64,000 nucleotides of DNA. Source: Plenodomus lindquistii. Taxonomy: Eukaryota > Ascomycota > Dothideomycetes > Pleosporales > Leptosphaeriaceae. The translations under genes were made by a program, and so were the position numbers. The DNA lies in assembly GCA_025504975.1 (NCBI GenBank), contig JANUWI010000013.1, forward strand, positions 310,001-374,000. The letters are read 5' to 3'. Shown in pieces: positions 9,771-22,265 of this stretch. The notes under the pieces were generated by a model. That model was given only the letters and a program-made list of their open reading frames with translations. It had not been told where the DNA came from and made no database searches. Each line of letters starts with the position of its first letter. Positions within the stretch are counted from its first letter, which is position 1.

Positions 9771-11794
9771 CTAACTCCTTCGCGTGCCTCGAGATCCAGA
9801 GGACCTGAAATCATCAGTCATTGCATCACTAAACAACCTGCGAATCACTTACATGCTGATGCGTCTTGCGACTGTTGCGAGTCCTTGGTCGTTGTCTGCT
9901 TCCTTGGTCGCCTTTTCGAGAGCCTGCTCTCGGCTGAGCTCTTGAGATTTTCGCACCTCCTCATGGCTGGGTGGGAGCCGCTCGTTCTGTAGATCGACCT
10001 TGCGTGCGTCTTCGAAGCTGTGAATCGCCTGCTTAATTCCTTCAGCGCCGAGCATGAGTGTTCCCGCAGGGAGTCGGCCGCCTGATGCTGTCTTCAACTC
10101 AGTCACGCGCTCAGACTCTTCACGCAGCACTTGGAATACGCGAGAGAGTCGGCCAATGGCCAGGATCTTGTTCTTGATGGCGCGGCGCTTGTACTCGGTG
10201 GACTCTGGGTCCATGTTTTGAATAGGTGGCGAGGAAGGAGCAGAGGCCAGAGAGCTGGGCGTCTCCTCTTCGAGCTCTTCCTTGGAGCATGTGTTCAAGA
10301 TGGCAATGAGCATGTCGGTGACTGTAGGGTATTAGGGGCATATCCAAATTCAGTTCGATGGCTAGACATACTCTTTTCACCAACGAATGGCAATGACCAA
10401 GTGAAGACGTCCATAAAGTTGGGCAGCCAGTAAGGGTGTGGTGTGCAGTCTGCAAGCGTCAGTCCAAGCATGCTTTTGGTGTCTTTTGATTTGTACTCAC
10501 TGAATTGACGGATGTTCATGACGTTGTTTTCATACTTGAGCACAGCAGCCTTGTTGTTGTAAACGTCAAGGTAGTTGGGTGCACTGAAGATGGTCATGAC
10601 ACTAGGGAAGCCCGTTGTCCTTGTCTTCCTGTACATACGGTATCCAGCATCTTGCGCTTCGTGCGCTCGAATGATGGACAGAAGGTTATTCTTTTCGAGG
10701 AAGGCGCACGCCGCAGGGTATGAGAAGAAATACGAGCATCCACGGACGTGGTTGTGAACGAAGAAGTCATTAGTCTTCTCTTGCCCAAACTCCTCGAGAG
10801 GATCAGCCCAAAGGATGTCGCACATGAGGCCGTGTGTGGGTGGTTCGCGGAAACGATCAATCTATGCCAGTAAGCATAAGCTATGAGCATCTTCAGGCGC
10901 TACGTACGCTCTTCAAGTCGTCCAGAGTGTGGAGCTCGGGACTCAAGCCACCGTGTATACACAGGAACTGCTTGTTCATGACGGCAGCCAAAGGCAGCGC
11001 GCAGAACGAGTCCATGCAGGCCTCGTAGATGGCCTCGGAGTACTTGTGCTTGCATTCGAGCTTGAATGTGAAGTAGTCGGTCAAATGACGGCATTCGTGG
11101 TTACCGCGGAGGAGCCACAGTGTGTTGGGGTACCAGATCTTCAGAGACCACAGGTAAAGGACGCACTGTCGGTGTCAGCATAGGCTCGCCAATTGGTCGG
11201 GAACAAGCCATACCTCAATACTGAAGTAACCTCGATCCACATAGTCACCCAAGAACAGGTAGCGCGTCTCTGCTGGGTCGCCACCAACTTCGAACAACTT
11301 CATGAGATCGTAGTATTGGCCGTGAACGTCACCGCACACCGTGATGGGAGCATCCATCTCCAGCATATTGGGTTCTGCCTTGAGGATTTCTGTGCCCTTT
11401 CGTATGATCCATAGCGCCTGCTGCTCGGTCAAGCGGCCCTCACGGTAGAAGTGCTGCTTGAGGAACTGGATGTTGGGCTTTGTGCGATCTTGCGGTGAGA
11501 AGAATTGCTCGTCTGTGGGCGGGTTGAAGGCTGGTGCTTGGACGTCTGGCACGTGTTAGCTGGCTGCAGGCGCAGGCGAGCAGTCGCAATGGTGGCAATG
11601 CATGCAGCACAGCCCGTCCATCGTCCCGCGGCGAACATACCTTTGCAGACGCGCTCCATGGTGCTCACTTGGGTGTTGTCCTCCATGGTGTGCAGGGTAA
11701 AGTCGATCTCGGGCATCGGCTTCTTCTCGCGGACTGCACGCATGGCATTGTCAATGTACTGCGACTGGTCGACATCCTGCTTGTTGTTGTCCAT
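9771..11794 (-). CDS. CNA1: Calcineurin (PP2B) catalytic subunit A
   Basis: This is a Ca2+/calmodulin-activated Ser/Thr phosphatase that dephosphorylates Crz1-type factors in stress, cation and cell-wall signalling. The seven exons are 11794-11641, 11545-11214, 11165-10908, 10861-10501, 10449-10372, 10321-9853 and 9804-9771. They sum to 1686 nt, or 561 aa. Metal-binding motifs are GDVHGQY, GDYVDRG and RGNHECRHL. Further motifs are SAPNYLDVYNNKAA and the calcineurin-B-binding helix PYWLPNFMDVFTWSLPF. The calmodulin site is RRAIKNKILAIGRLSRVF. The autoinhibitory segment is AIHSFEDARKVDLQNERLPP. Introns are 46-96 nt. If the last intron is retained, translation stops right after ISM; spliced, it ends SSGSRGTRRS. 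The sequence matches the family over its whole length. Confidence 0.97.
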
Positions 11795-12829
11795 GCTGGG
11801 CGGTGTCGTGGTGTGGAGCGGGCCGACAGCTGTGTGCGCGGAGCAGATGTGGAGGTGAAGGCAACGAGAGGTAGTGGGGCGAGAGCGCAGTGACCTCCAA
11901 GCTCCAGTGGCGTAGGCGTCTAACACACACGCCGAGGCTCCTTCTTGCTGTCTATCTGCAGGCTAGACGTCGAAGAATACAAGTTGGTAACGCTCGTGAG
12001 TTCTTTTCTGTTTGCGTCGTCGCGTGCTCGCTGTGCGCTGGCAATGGGGTGTTAGGGCTGAAGAGTGCAAGTGCTAGAGGGGGGACGGCGTCGCCTTGGC
12101 CATGACCCTGTGAGCCTACCCAATCAGTGGCACCCGCACGTCATAACCGGTGAATAGCCCTGCGGTAGGCCTTGGCCAAGATACCATGGCCAAAGTCTTG
12201 GTCATGCTTGCACTCGGTGTTACTCATGGTAAGCGTGCCAGAGTGTGGTGAGGTCTGGTTCGCATCGTCTTGAATTCGGTGGCACATTTTCAATCAGCGT
12301 CTCCCTTATCGGTCAGCACGTTTATGCATCTCGTTGCCCTCCTGTATCAGTTAAAGTATAGCCCCAGTTCACCAAGTCTGGAATGTCAAGGCAGACTGTT
12401 TGACATTGAGCAACATTATTAATCACTAAAGTCACTCAAGAAACACATCTCGCAGAACGAATGAGTGTTTTCATTTGTTTTTGTACATGTTGTACACAGT
12501 TTGTTGCACTCGATGACACGAGGCTGACCACAGAGTTCTCTCCACAGAGACAAAAGGGCGTGCCGACCCGATCTAGGGCCGGTCACGAAAGAAAGAATGT
12601 ACAAGCAAGACAATCCAGAAATGTGCCCAGGCCAGATCCAAGTGGTATCTAGGCCAAACGAGACGAGGTATATAAATAAAGCAAACGCAATGACCCAACC
12701 AGATCCTTCCATGCAGTGTCATGTACAGCTACGCGATCCATTCCGAAACTCCAAGCCATGCAGGCCATGACCTCATACCGAACCGAAGCTCAGGTGACAG
12801 TGTTGATAATGTACAGCGTGGTGTGACGC
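11795..12829. other. Intergenic, calcineurin promoter region
   Basis: It lies between the calcineurin start and the 3' end of the LPMO gene; both genes are on the minus strand. Several near-palindromic CTTGGCCAWG words occur at about 12104-12210 (for example GGCCTTGGCCAAG and CCATGGCCAAAG). They could be regulator sites, but nothing in the sequence proves it. No gene was seen. Confidence 0.5.
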
Positions 12830-14089
12830 TTAGTGAAAGTGAGCAGAGCCATGGCGGCGGTGGAGGTGACCGCGAGGGAAGTATGATCGCTTGGCAGAGG
12901 CAACAACGACACCAGCAGAGCAAGACATGCCGTTCGCAAGGTCCTGTGCGACTGCGCAGCCACGGTTGCAGAGACCAAACTGGTTCGAGCCGATACAGAC
13001 AACTGCACCATCGTTCTGGCAAGGAGTGCACTCGCCATCGCTGGGGGGAGTGCCGTTGGTGGGGGCGCCACCGTACGTGGGAGGGCTGCTGGGCGGTGCT
13101 GGAGCAGCGCTGGGCTGAGCAGGAGCAGGCGGGGCAGGTTGCTCAGCAGCGGGAGCAGTAGGTTGAGCAGCAGGAGCAGAGGATGCGCCGGGAGCGAAGA
13201 CACCGCCGGGGTTGGATGGAATCTCTGGCTCAACAGGGCTGGCAGACGGGATGGGAGCAGCAGACTCGACGGGAGCAGCGGAGTAGGCAGGCGGCGCGGC
13301 AGTTGGCTGCTCGCTGGCCGCAGACGACTTCGATGGGGTCTCTGGCTGAGTGGGGGTTCCAATCTGGCCCTTACCGGCGCCCATCTTTGTCATGGTGTCG
13401 CAGCCAGCGCCTGTGAGAGTGTTGCCAAGCGACCCACCGTTACCCTCAATGATGTTTTCACCAGCCTCGGGGTAGTTGAAGTCCTCGTTCTCGGCAGTGC
13501 TGCAAGAGGTTGAGGGAAGGTTGGCAACAAACATGTCTGGAAGACTGGAGAGAGCCTCGGCAGCGCTGGCAGTAGAAGCGGTACCAGATGCACTGCCAAC
13601 CTGGACAGGCGCACAATTCATGTAGAACTCGCGGTTTCCCACCTTGTTGATCCAAGTCCAGCTGAAAGTGTACTGGCCATCGGGGATGCTGGAGGGCATC
13701 TTCACAGGGAAAGTAGCAGCCTGTGTGCCATCGGGGTTTTCCTCAAGGTTGGCGCTGACGTTGGAAGGACAACCCCCAACAACACTCTGGATGACTTTCC
13801 ACTGTGATGATTCGGAAGGCTTGGGGTCTGTGGTAAGAGAAAATTGGCATGAACCACCACCGTGCACAGCTGAGCCAAGGAACGAGACTTCCTTGGTCTC
13901 TCCAGCGTTCCACTGGTTCATCTCGGTGATATCGTACACTCCGGTACGTTGCTTGCAGGGAAAGTCGGCGGGTTCCAGGGGGGAGCTGTTAAGTGTATCG
14001 AAGCCATAGGGAACAGGGTACTTCAGCCTCATGTGCGCCGTAGCACTGGCAGCGAGAGCCAAAAGGAGAGTGGATTGCGAGAACAACAT
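12830..14089 (-). CDS. AA11-type lytic polysaccharide monooxygenase with C-terminal X278-like module
   Basis: This is a single-exon, secreted, copper-dependent oxidase, probably chitin-active. Signal peptide residues 1-18 end ..AASATA and leave His19 as the mature N-terminus (HMRLKYPVPYG), one arm of the histidine brace. The second brace His is His76 in GSAVHGGGSC, and the axial Tyr is Tyr156 in GNREFYMNCAPV. The catalytic domain runs to about residue 168. A Ser/Pro/Ala-rich linker follows (about 250-345). The end is a small Cys-rich module (TPCQNDGAVVCIGSNQFG, LCNRGCAVAQDL) like the X278 domains found on AA11 enzymes. The extreme C-terminus is basic and His-rich (PRGHLHRRHGSAHFH). With 419 aa, the length is usual for a two-module AA11. 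The family assignment rests on motif order. Confidence 0.87.
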   Translation of the reverse strand: MLFSQSTLLLALAASATAHMRLKYPVPYGFDTLNSSPLEPADFPCKQRTGVYDITEMNQWNAGETKEVSFLGSAVHGGGSCQFSLTTDPKPSESSQWKVIQSVVGGCPSNVSANLEENPDGTQAATFPVKMPSSIPDGQYTFSWTWINKVGNREFYMNCAPVQVGSASGTASTASAAEALSSLPDMFVANLPSTSCSTAENEDFNYPEAGENIIEGNGGSLGNTLTGAGCDTMTKMGAGKGQIGTPTQPETPSKSSAASEQPTAAPPAYSAAPVESAAPIPSASPVEPEIPSNPGGVFAPGASSAPAAQPTAPAAEQPAPPAPAQPSAAPAPPSSPPTYGGAPTNGTPPSDGECTPCQNDGAVVCIGSNQFGLCNRGCAVAQDLANGMSCSAGVVVASAKRSYFPRGHLHRRHGSAHFH

Positions 14090-16851
14090 TTTTGGTTTGT
14101 CTGGATAAATGTCGAGTTGATTGTGATGGTTCGTTCTAATCGCTAGACCTGCTGAGCGATGAAGGGAGTGTGGTGGCTGGTATCGTCTGAAGAGGGATAG
14201 ATTGAGTTGATATGTTCCGAGATGGAGTAGTTGAGTCTAGCTCTTGGATGATGCGCAGCGATAGTAAAGAATGTGATATCTGCCACAGGCAAGATATTGA
14301 AAGAGACGAAAGAAGAACAAAGTCGATCAAATTGCTGTGGTGAGCGCGTGGTGGTGCAAAGACACTCTGCGGATCTGCCATGAGATATATAAGGAGAGGC
14401 ATCTACATCTACCTTGCCTAGTCTGTGGCGGACTGGTGGGACTTGCGAGCAAGCTTGTGTAGCCATGCCAGGGGCCACTTATCCAGTGCCCCGGCGGATC
14501 GCCATGAAGAAGCATAGGTTGTTCGTCATGGCAGGGTCTGTCCTGCAACAAGTCATGACTCTGTTCGGCTGGTGTGCCCATCAGGGTCTAGCGGAAGGGG
14601 GGTGAGTACAGGAAGAGTGGTGCAGCAGCGAGCGTTCAGGACGCTCGGCAGGCACCATACTGCTCTGATTGGCCGTGAGGCCTTCACAAGGCAATTGTTT
14701 ATGAAACGGAAGAGCGGGGAGCGACTTAGCTGGTGGGCTATTGGAGCATGGCCCGGCCGAGGGGTCCGACGTCAGGTTTGAAGTTTGTGCTGGCCGTCTG
14801 TGAGTAATGCAGGGGCGAGCTGTATCCTGGCCTATCGATAACTCTAAAGCCGGCAAGCCTCAAGCATGGTGTGGAGTGGCGATCGCCCAAGCGAAATCTG
14901 AAACGGCCAGCTACGACGCACCTCTGCCAGAGTGGCTGCGCCAAATCCCATTCGCTGTCGTGCCCAACACTGTGCACAATGGTGTAGCGCTGTTTGCTCG
15001 TCGACAGCGAACCAAGCGAGGCTGTTGCCATCTTGAGCGTGGTACGCACATGTCAGTCGCCGCCATGTTTGTGTCCCGGCGCAAGCCAGGCTGCTCATGG
15101 CCGCCGAGGTGACAAACCGGAGACTGAGATCCTCCCGTCATGCTCCCGTTTTGATTGCAGGCCGCGGGGGTGGTCAAAGACCACACGGCCAACGTCTAGA
15201 ATTCATGCGTACGAAAGTTCCCGACATGGGCACCCCCCTTCTCGTGCGCAGCAAGTATTATTTTGGGCTTCGACCTTTCGCCCTCGGTCGTTAGTTCTGC
15301 TACCTCATGACGCAACGGGACGTAGACTGTCAGTTTTGCTGGTTCCTGCGTTACGAGCTGTACTGAAGCTTACGCTAACCTGTCGATTGGAAGCCGTACA
15401 GCTGGAGCCGACACTCGCGTAACTGCGCCGCATCGTGGCCGATTCAACCATCGGTCGCACCGGCGGAATCGCATCCATGCACTTGGGTGGCTGTAAAGGT
15501 CGCGAGCGGCCGTCGTGGCCACATGTGGGCTGTGGCCCGGCGGCTGTGGCAGTGGTCTCGCTTTCAGCCGATCATGAGGATCAGCTTGCCCATGGGCGCA
15601 CCATCGTCTGGAGCCTCTTCAGCTTTCGTCAGTGATTGGCCAGGCACTAATATCAGCTTGTTTCACAAAAACCCTCACCCGTGAAAGTTGGGAAGCGATT
15701 GACTGTTGAATATTCAGCAATGTCTTCCATTTCGGATTTGGTCATCGAGAATGTCACGTAAGGCTTGTGCTGTTCGAATTTCTCTCGGGTCGTTTGTCAC
15801 CACGCACGACGTTACATGGCTCACCGCCATGATCGCGCGTAACACTGCCAGCGCGAAAGAAAACAGCTCTTGCCGCTTTGCAGCCCACATATCCTCGTGA
15901 ATGCAAGAGTAAGTGGAACACAGAATGTTTTCTCAGACAATGGGCGCCATCTGCGAGCTGTTCAGCAGTCGCAACGGCGTGCAGCGAAACATGCAGGAGT
16001 AAGGATGGCTTGACTCTGTGTCACATCCTCCCCCTCACAGCGGCTACACGCCGCTGTATGGATACAAGTGAGAATGAATCACGCTCAATGTTATTGGGTG
16101 ATAGGCACTGAGACTTGCTGTGGTGTTTCCTTACCAAAGTCTGTTCCAGTCGATACAATCACTGCCCAGGTTTGCGCTAACGTTCCCACCCCACACCATT
16201 CTTTCATGAGAACATGGTAACCACACTCTAGTACCTGCCGCTTCGAGGCTTGATTGACCTTCAATTTCCGCACCATGCTGGCCGTGCGAAACAGTAGTTG
16301 GGCTTTCGTTTTTTTCTTGTCATAGGGTTCTTCACAACCCGAACCGCTCTCCAATCTCCGTCTCGTCCATTCACACTATGGAAGTATCATCGCCAAGGCG
16401 GAGGAGCACGGGCTGATCTGGCTATTCAGTATCTGATTGTCTAGAGATAGCTTCGAAGTCGACTGGTATTCCGGGCGCAACTAACTTCAGGAAGTTTTAT
16501 CCGTCCTCGATGCTCTTGCGCGAGAGGTCGTGTACTTTCAAAATCCCTCGTACGGGCGGGCCGTTCGGCTTCACCCGCCTTGTAGTGGTGGTATGTAATT
16601 CCTCATCTGCGAATTCAGCCAATCAACCCCTAGAGCGACAACAGTACATCGAACAAGACGCAGCGATCGTGATCTACACGCGTTGTGCTTGTGCAACAGA
16701 ATCGTACTTACACTGCATAACCTACTGACCATGGTGGGCTAGTCTCGACAGCAACTACACAACGGCAGCAGAATGAGACTGCTTGGAGTATGTCTTAATA
16801 TATTCCCATTCGATCGCTGCAAAGTGTAAAGTAGGCCAGACCTCCATTTGT
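14090..16851. other. Long gene-poor intergenic region
   Basis: This 2.76 kb stretch separates the LPMO start from the 3' end of the DUF3433 gene. Open frames on both strands (for example 14994-15422 +) have no domain character, no signal peptide and no plausible splice partners. The first few hundred bases must include the LPMO promoter. I see no repeat or RNA gene. Confidence 0.5.
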
Positions 16852-19800
16852 CTAACCCTCTGAACCCTTTCGAAAAGACCTGACCTTCATCTCCAGCCAC
16901 GTCGTTTTCGACCTGACTCTTACGAACGGCGTCCTCTCAATGCCAATATGAACCCTTCCGTCCCCACCACCAATGAAGTCCCCGTACCCATACCTCGCGT
17001 CCACCTCCTTCAGATGCCGCGCACGACCCTTCTTGTTGAGATGTGATGTCCCTCTCATATCTTGGACAGCCGCACTAGCAGCGAATAGGGCGATGAGAGC
17101 GGCAATAGAGGTTGGCATCCGCGCGAGGTACTGGCCCGGCCGGCGCATGTACACGATGATTGCGACAATCGCATAGGTGCACAAGATGCCCTCGGAGATT
17201 GCGAACATTGGTGTTGACAGGAAGAGACGCTTCTCTGGCTCAACTCGCCAGGCTTGGAGTGTGGGCGAGTTGCGCTCCTGATGGGCTACGAGAAGTTGGT
17301 CTTTATTGGTGCCCAGCCAGATGGCGAATAGGAGTGAGTATGCTTTCGTAAGGGGTCCTTCGATGTCCTTCATACTTGGGAGGCCTTGAGTTGGATCAAG
17401 CAGTCGAGTGCTGTTAGACATGTGCGCGGCGAAATAGTTAATGAAGTCCCCAGAAAAAGAGTCGTTGTGCCACTGGGGACTGTCCGTCTTAAAGATGTAC
17501 TTGTTCGATTGCCCGACCAAGTTGACTATATCGTTGTTGAACATGGTGGTGTTGCCTTCTGGGTTGACGTTGCTGACGGTGACATCCTTCGCATTCTGTT
17601 GCAATCGACCATCTGCATCGACTTGTATGGTTGCGTATCCGGTTGTGAATCTAGGTTTGCAGTGAACGAAGACTGCGTTTTCTTCGTCAAGCATCGTCGT
17701 CTTCACCTCGCCACAGCTTCCGTTGGGATCGCGGACCCATCCCAAGACAACTGACCCCATGCAGACATCCACCTCTGCCTGAGTAGCGTTTGCCGTTGGA
17801 CCAAGTACCAGGACGAGCTCCAAAGCGCTCGTGCCATTTACACAACCCCCATCCGCACCGATAGGTCCCCTCTGCACATATGTTCCCGTCTTCGTGCATC
17901 GGACTTTCGTGCCATTGTCGCTTGCAATCGTGACATTGACCGATGGACGAATCGTTGAGCTCGTTGGGATCTCTTTCAACAAGCCCGCCTGGAACTCGTC
18001 ACTGGAGTTAAGAGCAGCGCCTGTTCAAAGTCAGTCAGCAACACTGGAGAAGGGATCGCGAAGTAAGGCCGCTCTTTAACGTACATTCGAGCTTTGCACC
18101 GAACGACTGCGTCCGGCCTGCAAGTCGAGGAGGTAGAGTATTGTTTCCACTTTCTGAGAACATTGGCAGGTAGAACATAGTCTCGTCCGTCCACGCTGGC
18201 AAGGGGATTCCTTGCTTCAGATAGGAGTCCGCGACCAAAAAGTGACCCTCCCCATTCCCACCTAGATAAGCCCCAGACGACTCAAGAGAGCCAAAACTAT
18301 TACCGCCTATGGGTCCAATACTGCCATTGATGGAGACAAACTTAAGATTCAGTGGTGGTACCAGCGTCGTGGAATGTCGCATATCGATTGTAATCTGGTT
18401 GAAAAGTCCAGAGAAAGCAACGGCGAGAAGGTTTGCTAGCAGAGCCATTGCACACACGGCAGCCAATACGAAATGCTTGGTACGTAGAGCTTTGAAGATA
18501 ACGAGTTGAGGAGGCAGTGAGCTGTAGTCGGCATCAATGGAATTCCGAGCACGAGCCTTGCAACCTCTGAGCTCTTCCAGTGGTTGCAGCATGCATAGAA
18601 GGCGGTTGATGAGGATCCACATCGGTTCGATAAGCGTTGCAATAGCGGTGGGTAGATAGTTCTCGACTATGTTCTGGACTAACGTGTTCGAAGATGGCAA
18701 TGGCAAGCCTGAAGGGCAGTCAGCGGGATTGTTGCAGATAGCGGCTGTAATATTTTCAAGCGTACCTTGAGCGCGAGCTTTGATGAAGATCGCCGTGAGG
18801 CCAATGGCTAATCCAATGAATGAGCCCACAAGCGGGAAAGCAAACCATAGAGAAAATTCGTTGGGCCTGACAGGCTTTGCAATGTCTGATGTGGTGTTAC
18901 GGCGCTGAGCTGCGACAGGCAGCAAAGTATCGTCATCAATGCTCGTCGCGCTTGTATCAATCTCGACGATACTATGCGTCATGTTAAGCTGCGTTCACAG
19001 GGAAAAGCCATTGCAGCACTCACCCGGGTCCTGAGCCATCGTCCACCAGTTTATATCGTTTGTGGCCAAGATGGTCCTTGATTCCCTCCATGGTACAGCA
19101 ATCTAAGCCTTCCATATCAGTCAAGAGAGCTTGGTTGTCTGCAACCATAGCCATGACCGAAGCGATGGTGCTTGGATTGGATTTCAAGTGCTTCTTTCGC
19201 GTGATAGATAAGTATAGCAACGCCATAGCGGCTAAAGAAATTGCGCCTAGAAGGCCTTCCACGATATAGACGAAGACGGGCTCAAGGACGACTGCCTCCA
19301 TTCTTTCTTGAACTTTCCCAGCAGTAGCGGCTGTAGTACTGAAATTTTGGTCCAGGATGTCTCTCATAGCTCGAGAGAACATCAGTCTGTATGCATCGGC
19401 ATACGACTTTGCCAGGATCTGCCAGTCTAAGTAGTCTTCGAGAGGACGTTCGCTTACAGCCAAAGCGAGTCCCACCATGGGCTGGACGGATGCGGCACCG
19501 GTCGCGCCGCTACTTAGGCTCACATTCGTTCGGCCGATATAGTCGAAATAATCTGGTATAGCTTTTATGGGCAGTACATCGCTTCTGACTTCGCTGCCGA
19601 GTGAGCTGCTACTCATGAGTTCCTCAAAAGTAGTTGTGTTGAACAGATCAGTTTCCAAAGCGCTCTTGTTGCCTGAAGGCTTGACCTCAGATGGAACCAG
19701 CGTCTTCGCGTCGATGGTCGCTGAGACTTGTTGCTGATAGTACATCGGCCAGCAAAAGATTGAAGTGACATCTCGAGTAGGGTCGCTGTCCCTGACCTTG

Positions 19801-20917
19801 TTGCGCTGGATAGCAGCATAGAACGTGTGGTTGCTCGTGGCAGGACACGCGCTATCGAGCGAATAGTCTGCGAATCCTTGGGGGTTCCAATAGCCCACGT
19901 ACATGGCGGTGAATTCCTTATTCTGTAGCACAGTTGAGTTGTTTGCTTTGTTGACCCCTATTGCGTGTTTCGTTAGTATCTGGAGATACGCATTCTGCAT
20001 TAATGTAGAAGCTTTTGCATACCCATGGTGAGATTTCCGTCGAGACCATAGGTGAATGAACATCCGTTGGTACTATTTGCCACAAGTCCACGACCCATCG
20101 GGTTCAAGCTGGCGACAGCAGGCTCACAGTAAAGGTCAACACTATACATCGTAGTAGGTGCTGTCCAGTTCCCGTGGCTCGAAGCGCGCGTAGACGTGTT
20201 GCTCGATGGTCGAGTTGGCGCGAGTGTATAGTTTCTCGTCATGTATTGAGAGAGAGTCTCATTGAGTGCTGCTATCGCGTACGTAGATTGTGCGAACCCA
20301 ACACCAAGTCTTGATGCTTGTTCGCTTGCGGGTATGAACTCGTTCGATCGAGCAAATGGCATGTTTAGGGTTCGAGTAATGGTCTTGGTAGAAAAGATAC
20401 CTGCCTGCGTAGGGACGAGGCCCCAGGTGACAAACACTACCGCAATAGATGCCCAAAAGACGGGCCAATGCCTGATAACACTTAGCGATGGTACAACTAT
20501 GATTTGCATGTGATCAGGGAGGGTGGGAATATCTTGAGCGACCGGTTGCTTACTTATCTCTAGCAGCCTTGAAAGGCACGAAGGGCATGAAGTCGAACGG
20601 ATACTGTAGAAGCAGAGAGTCCTTCCCCAGTGCGCCATTTTCTTTGCTTAGCTGATAGTAAGGCTCCATTCTCTTGGTTTCTAGGTCGATCCATGCCCAG
20701 TAAATGCTGAATATGACAGCAATGATGGTGGGAAAGTACAAGTACAAGAATGTTTTATGTAGTGGTAGATCATTGATGTTGGTTGCAAATATGATGCCGT
20801 GGTCTCGCTGACTTCTGGAGAGAAGTACCTGCAGCACAGCAATGAGAGACCAGCATATCGCGATGGTGAAAACCAATACAGGTGCTCGAAGCGCAGGTGG
20901 CTTCCATAACCCCGGAT
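16852..20917 (-). CDS. DUF3433 multi-pass membrane protein (N-terminal exon unresolved)
   Basis: This is a large fungal-specific membrane protein with two DUF3433 (PF11915) repeats; its molecular function is unknown. The exons are 20917-20554, 20471-20023, 19957-19024, 18971-18085 and 18020-16852, joined in frame (AARDKHWPVFWAS, LTMGVNKANN, GSGPGIVEID, KLECAALNSS). The first repeat shows DPGLWKPPALRAPVL, INDLPLHKTFLYLYFP, WAWIDLETKRMEPYYQLS and TWGLVPTQAG. The second shows NEFSLWFAFPLVG, YLPTAIATLIEPMW and YSSLPPQLVIFKAL. More than 1260 aa are encoded here. The first coding exon is missing. Exon 1 of the list begins at an acceptor (CTAACCGTGACAG), so the start lies further right; a Ser/Glu-rich stretch at about 21495-21640 (minus) is one candidate. 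Many N-glycosylation sites lie in the loops. Confidence 0.85.
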
Positions 20918-22265
20918 CTGTCACGGTTAGGACAACATCACTTTGCTACTGGGGTTGAGAACGTGCTAGATCCAGTCTTCTGACGTGCAAAAAACGACGG
21001 AATTACGCTGACTTCAGGTGACTTGGTAGTAGTTGGAAAGCTGGAGCGCGCAACCTGTGCGCTAGCTTCCATGATGAGCCGGTGAATCGATCAACGAAGG
21101 AAAGAGCGAAAAATCGATGATAGAGCAAAAAATGCAAAGAATTACAGGCTGTAAAGCCTGGAAGCTGATAGTCCCTGGCCACATGATGGCTGCAGTGGTA
21201 CTTAACGTCGTGGTGGTGCAGCATAACCGCCGCCCAAACGAAGCTAAACGCCGAGCCGCGCCGCAATGTCTGCTGGAACGAATCTCATCACTGCGTTTAG
21301 CGACGGACCACAAGGCTGGTACCTGAGTGCAAGGCTGTTAATAGTCCTTGGAGATCACCACGTGCACGCGCATGCAAGTCAGCCGAGGTAGTATGTACAT
21401 CTGAGTGCGTCCTGCTCACTGGAAATAACTATATTTAACGTCTAGTACGCCATGTCGTATAGTTGCTTCTTAGTATATGTGTTGTACCTTACCCCCTGAA
21501 TTGCTGCTGGTCGAACTTTGTGATTCAGCGGTCGAGATTGGAATAATGTGGTCCTCTTCATTGTCCGCGAGAGGTGATTCTGATTCTCGTCTGCGCACTG
21601 ATGCCCAGCGATATTGCGATGTAGATTCGGCTGCGAGCTGGAGGCATCGCAGGGCTTTACGCAGAAAAGTGAGTTGTGCCAAATTGACTGCGCCGCACAA
21701 GCCGAACCACTGCCAGCCACTAGATTAGCGACGCATTCCAGTTACGGGAAGGGCACCGCGATTCTGAGATGCTGCCTCGCTATTTGAGTCTTCGCCTCAT
21801 TCCGTGTCGAGGAGCAATACCCATCTCTCGGTCGCTTGGGCTCGCACTTGCTGTAGCGGTGTTGCGATCTAACAACAGATGCTCGACCTTCCTCGTAGGG
21901 GAGTAGCACTGCGGCCGGAGCGCGCCGACGTCTTATCAGGCCCGGCATCGATATGTGTCCACTGAACGCTGAACACGACATGCTGGAATTACTCAACGAC
22001 TGGGAGATTTACAATCTGAGGGCTACGGCTGCTGGAAATTGTCTGGTCTCTTGGCAGCTTCAATAGATTTTGTCCTGGTGTCACAGTACTCAGCAAATGC
22101 ATCACCTATTGCTGAAATGGTTTAGCGGGGCCGCTAGTGCACAAACGGAGTAGGTAGATACCAATCTTATGTACACACCCCTCATCGACACTTAACCCCA
22201 ACCTCTGATCTTCTTGTTTGTTCTTAAAATACAATTGAATATCTCGTACAAGACCACACTTCAAT
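20918..22265. other. Between DUF3433 and URC4: probable missing 5' exon(s) and divergent promoter
   Basis: The DUF3433 gene (minus) and URC4 (plus) diverge from here. On the minus strand, a frame around 21640-21495 reads ESTSQYRWASVRRRES and then a Ser-rich tail ending at a GTAAGG donor, which looks like an N-terminal exon of DUF3433. An ATG at 21981 (minus) opens another basic frame. Neither could be linked to the acceptor at 20918 with confidence. The 280 bp next to 22266 should hold the URC4 promoter. Confidence 0.45.
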
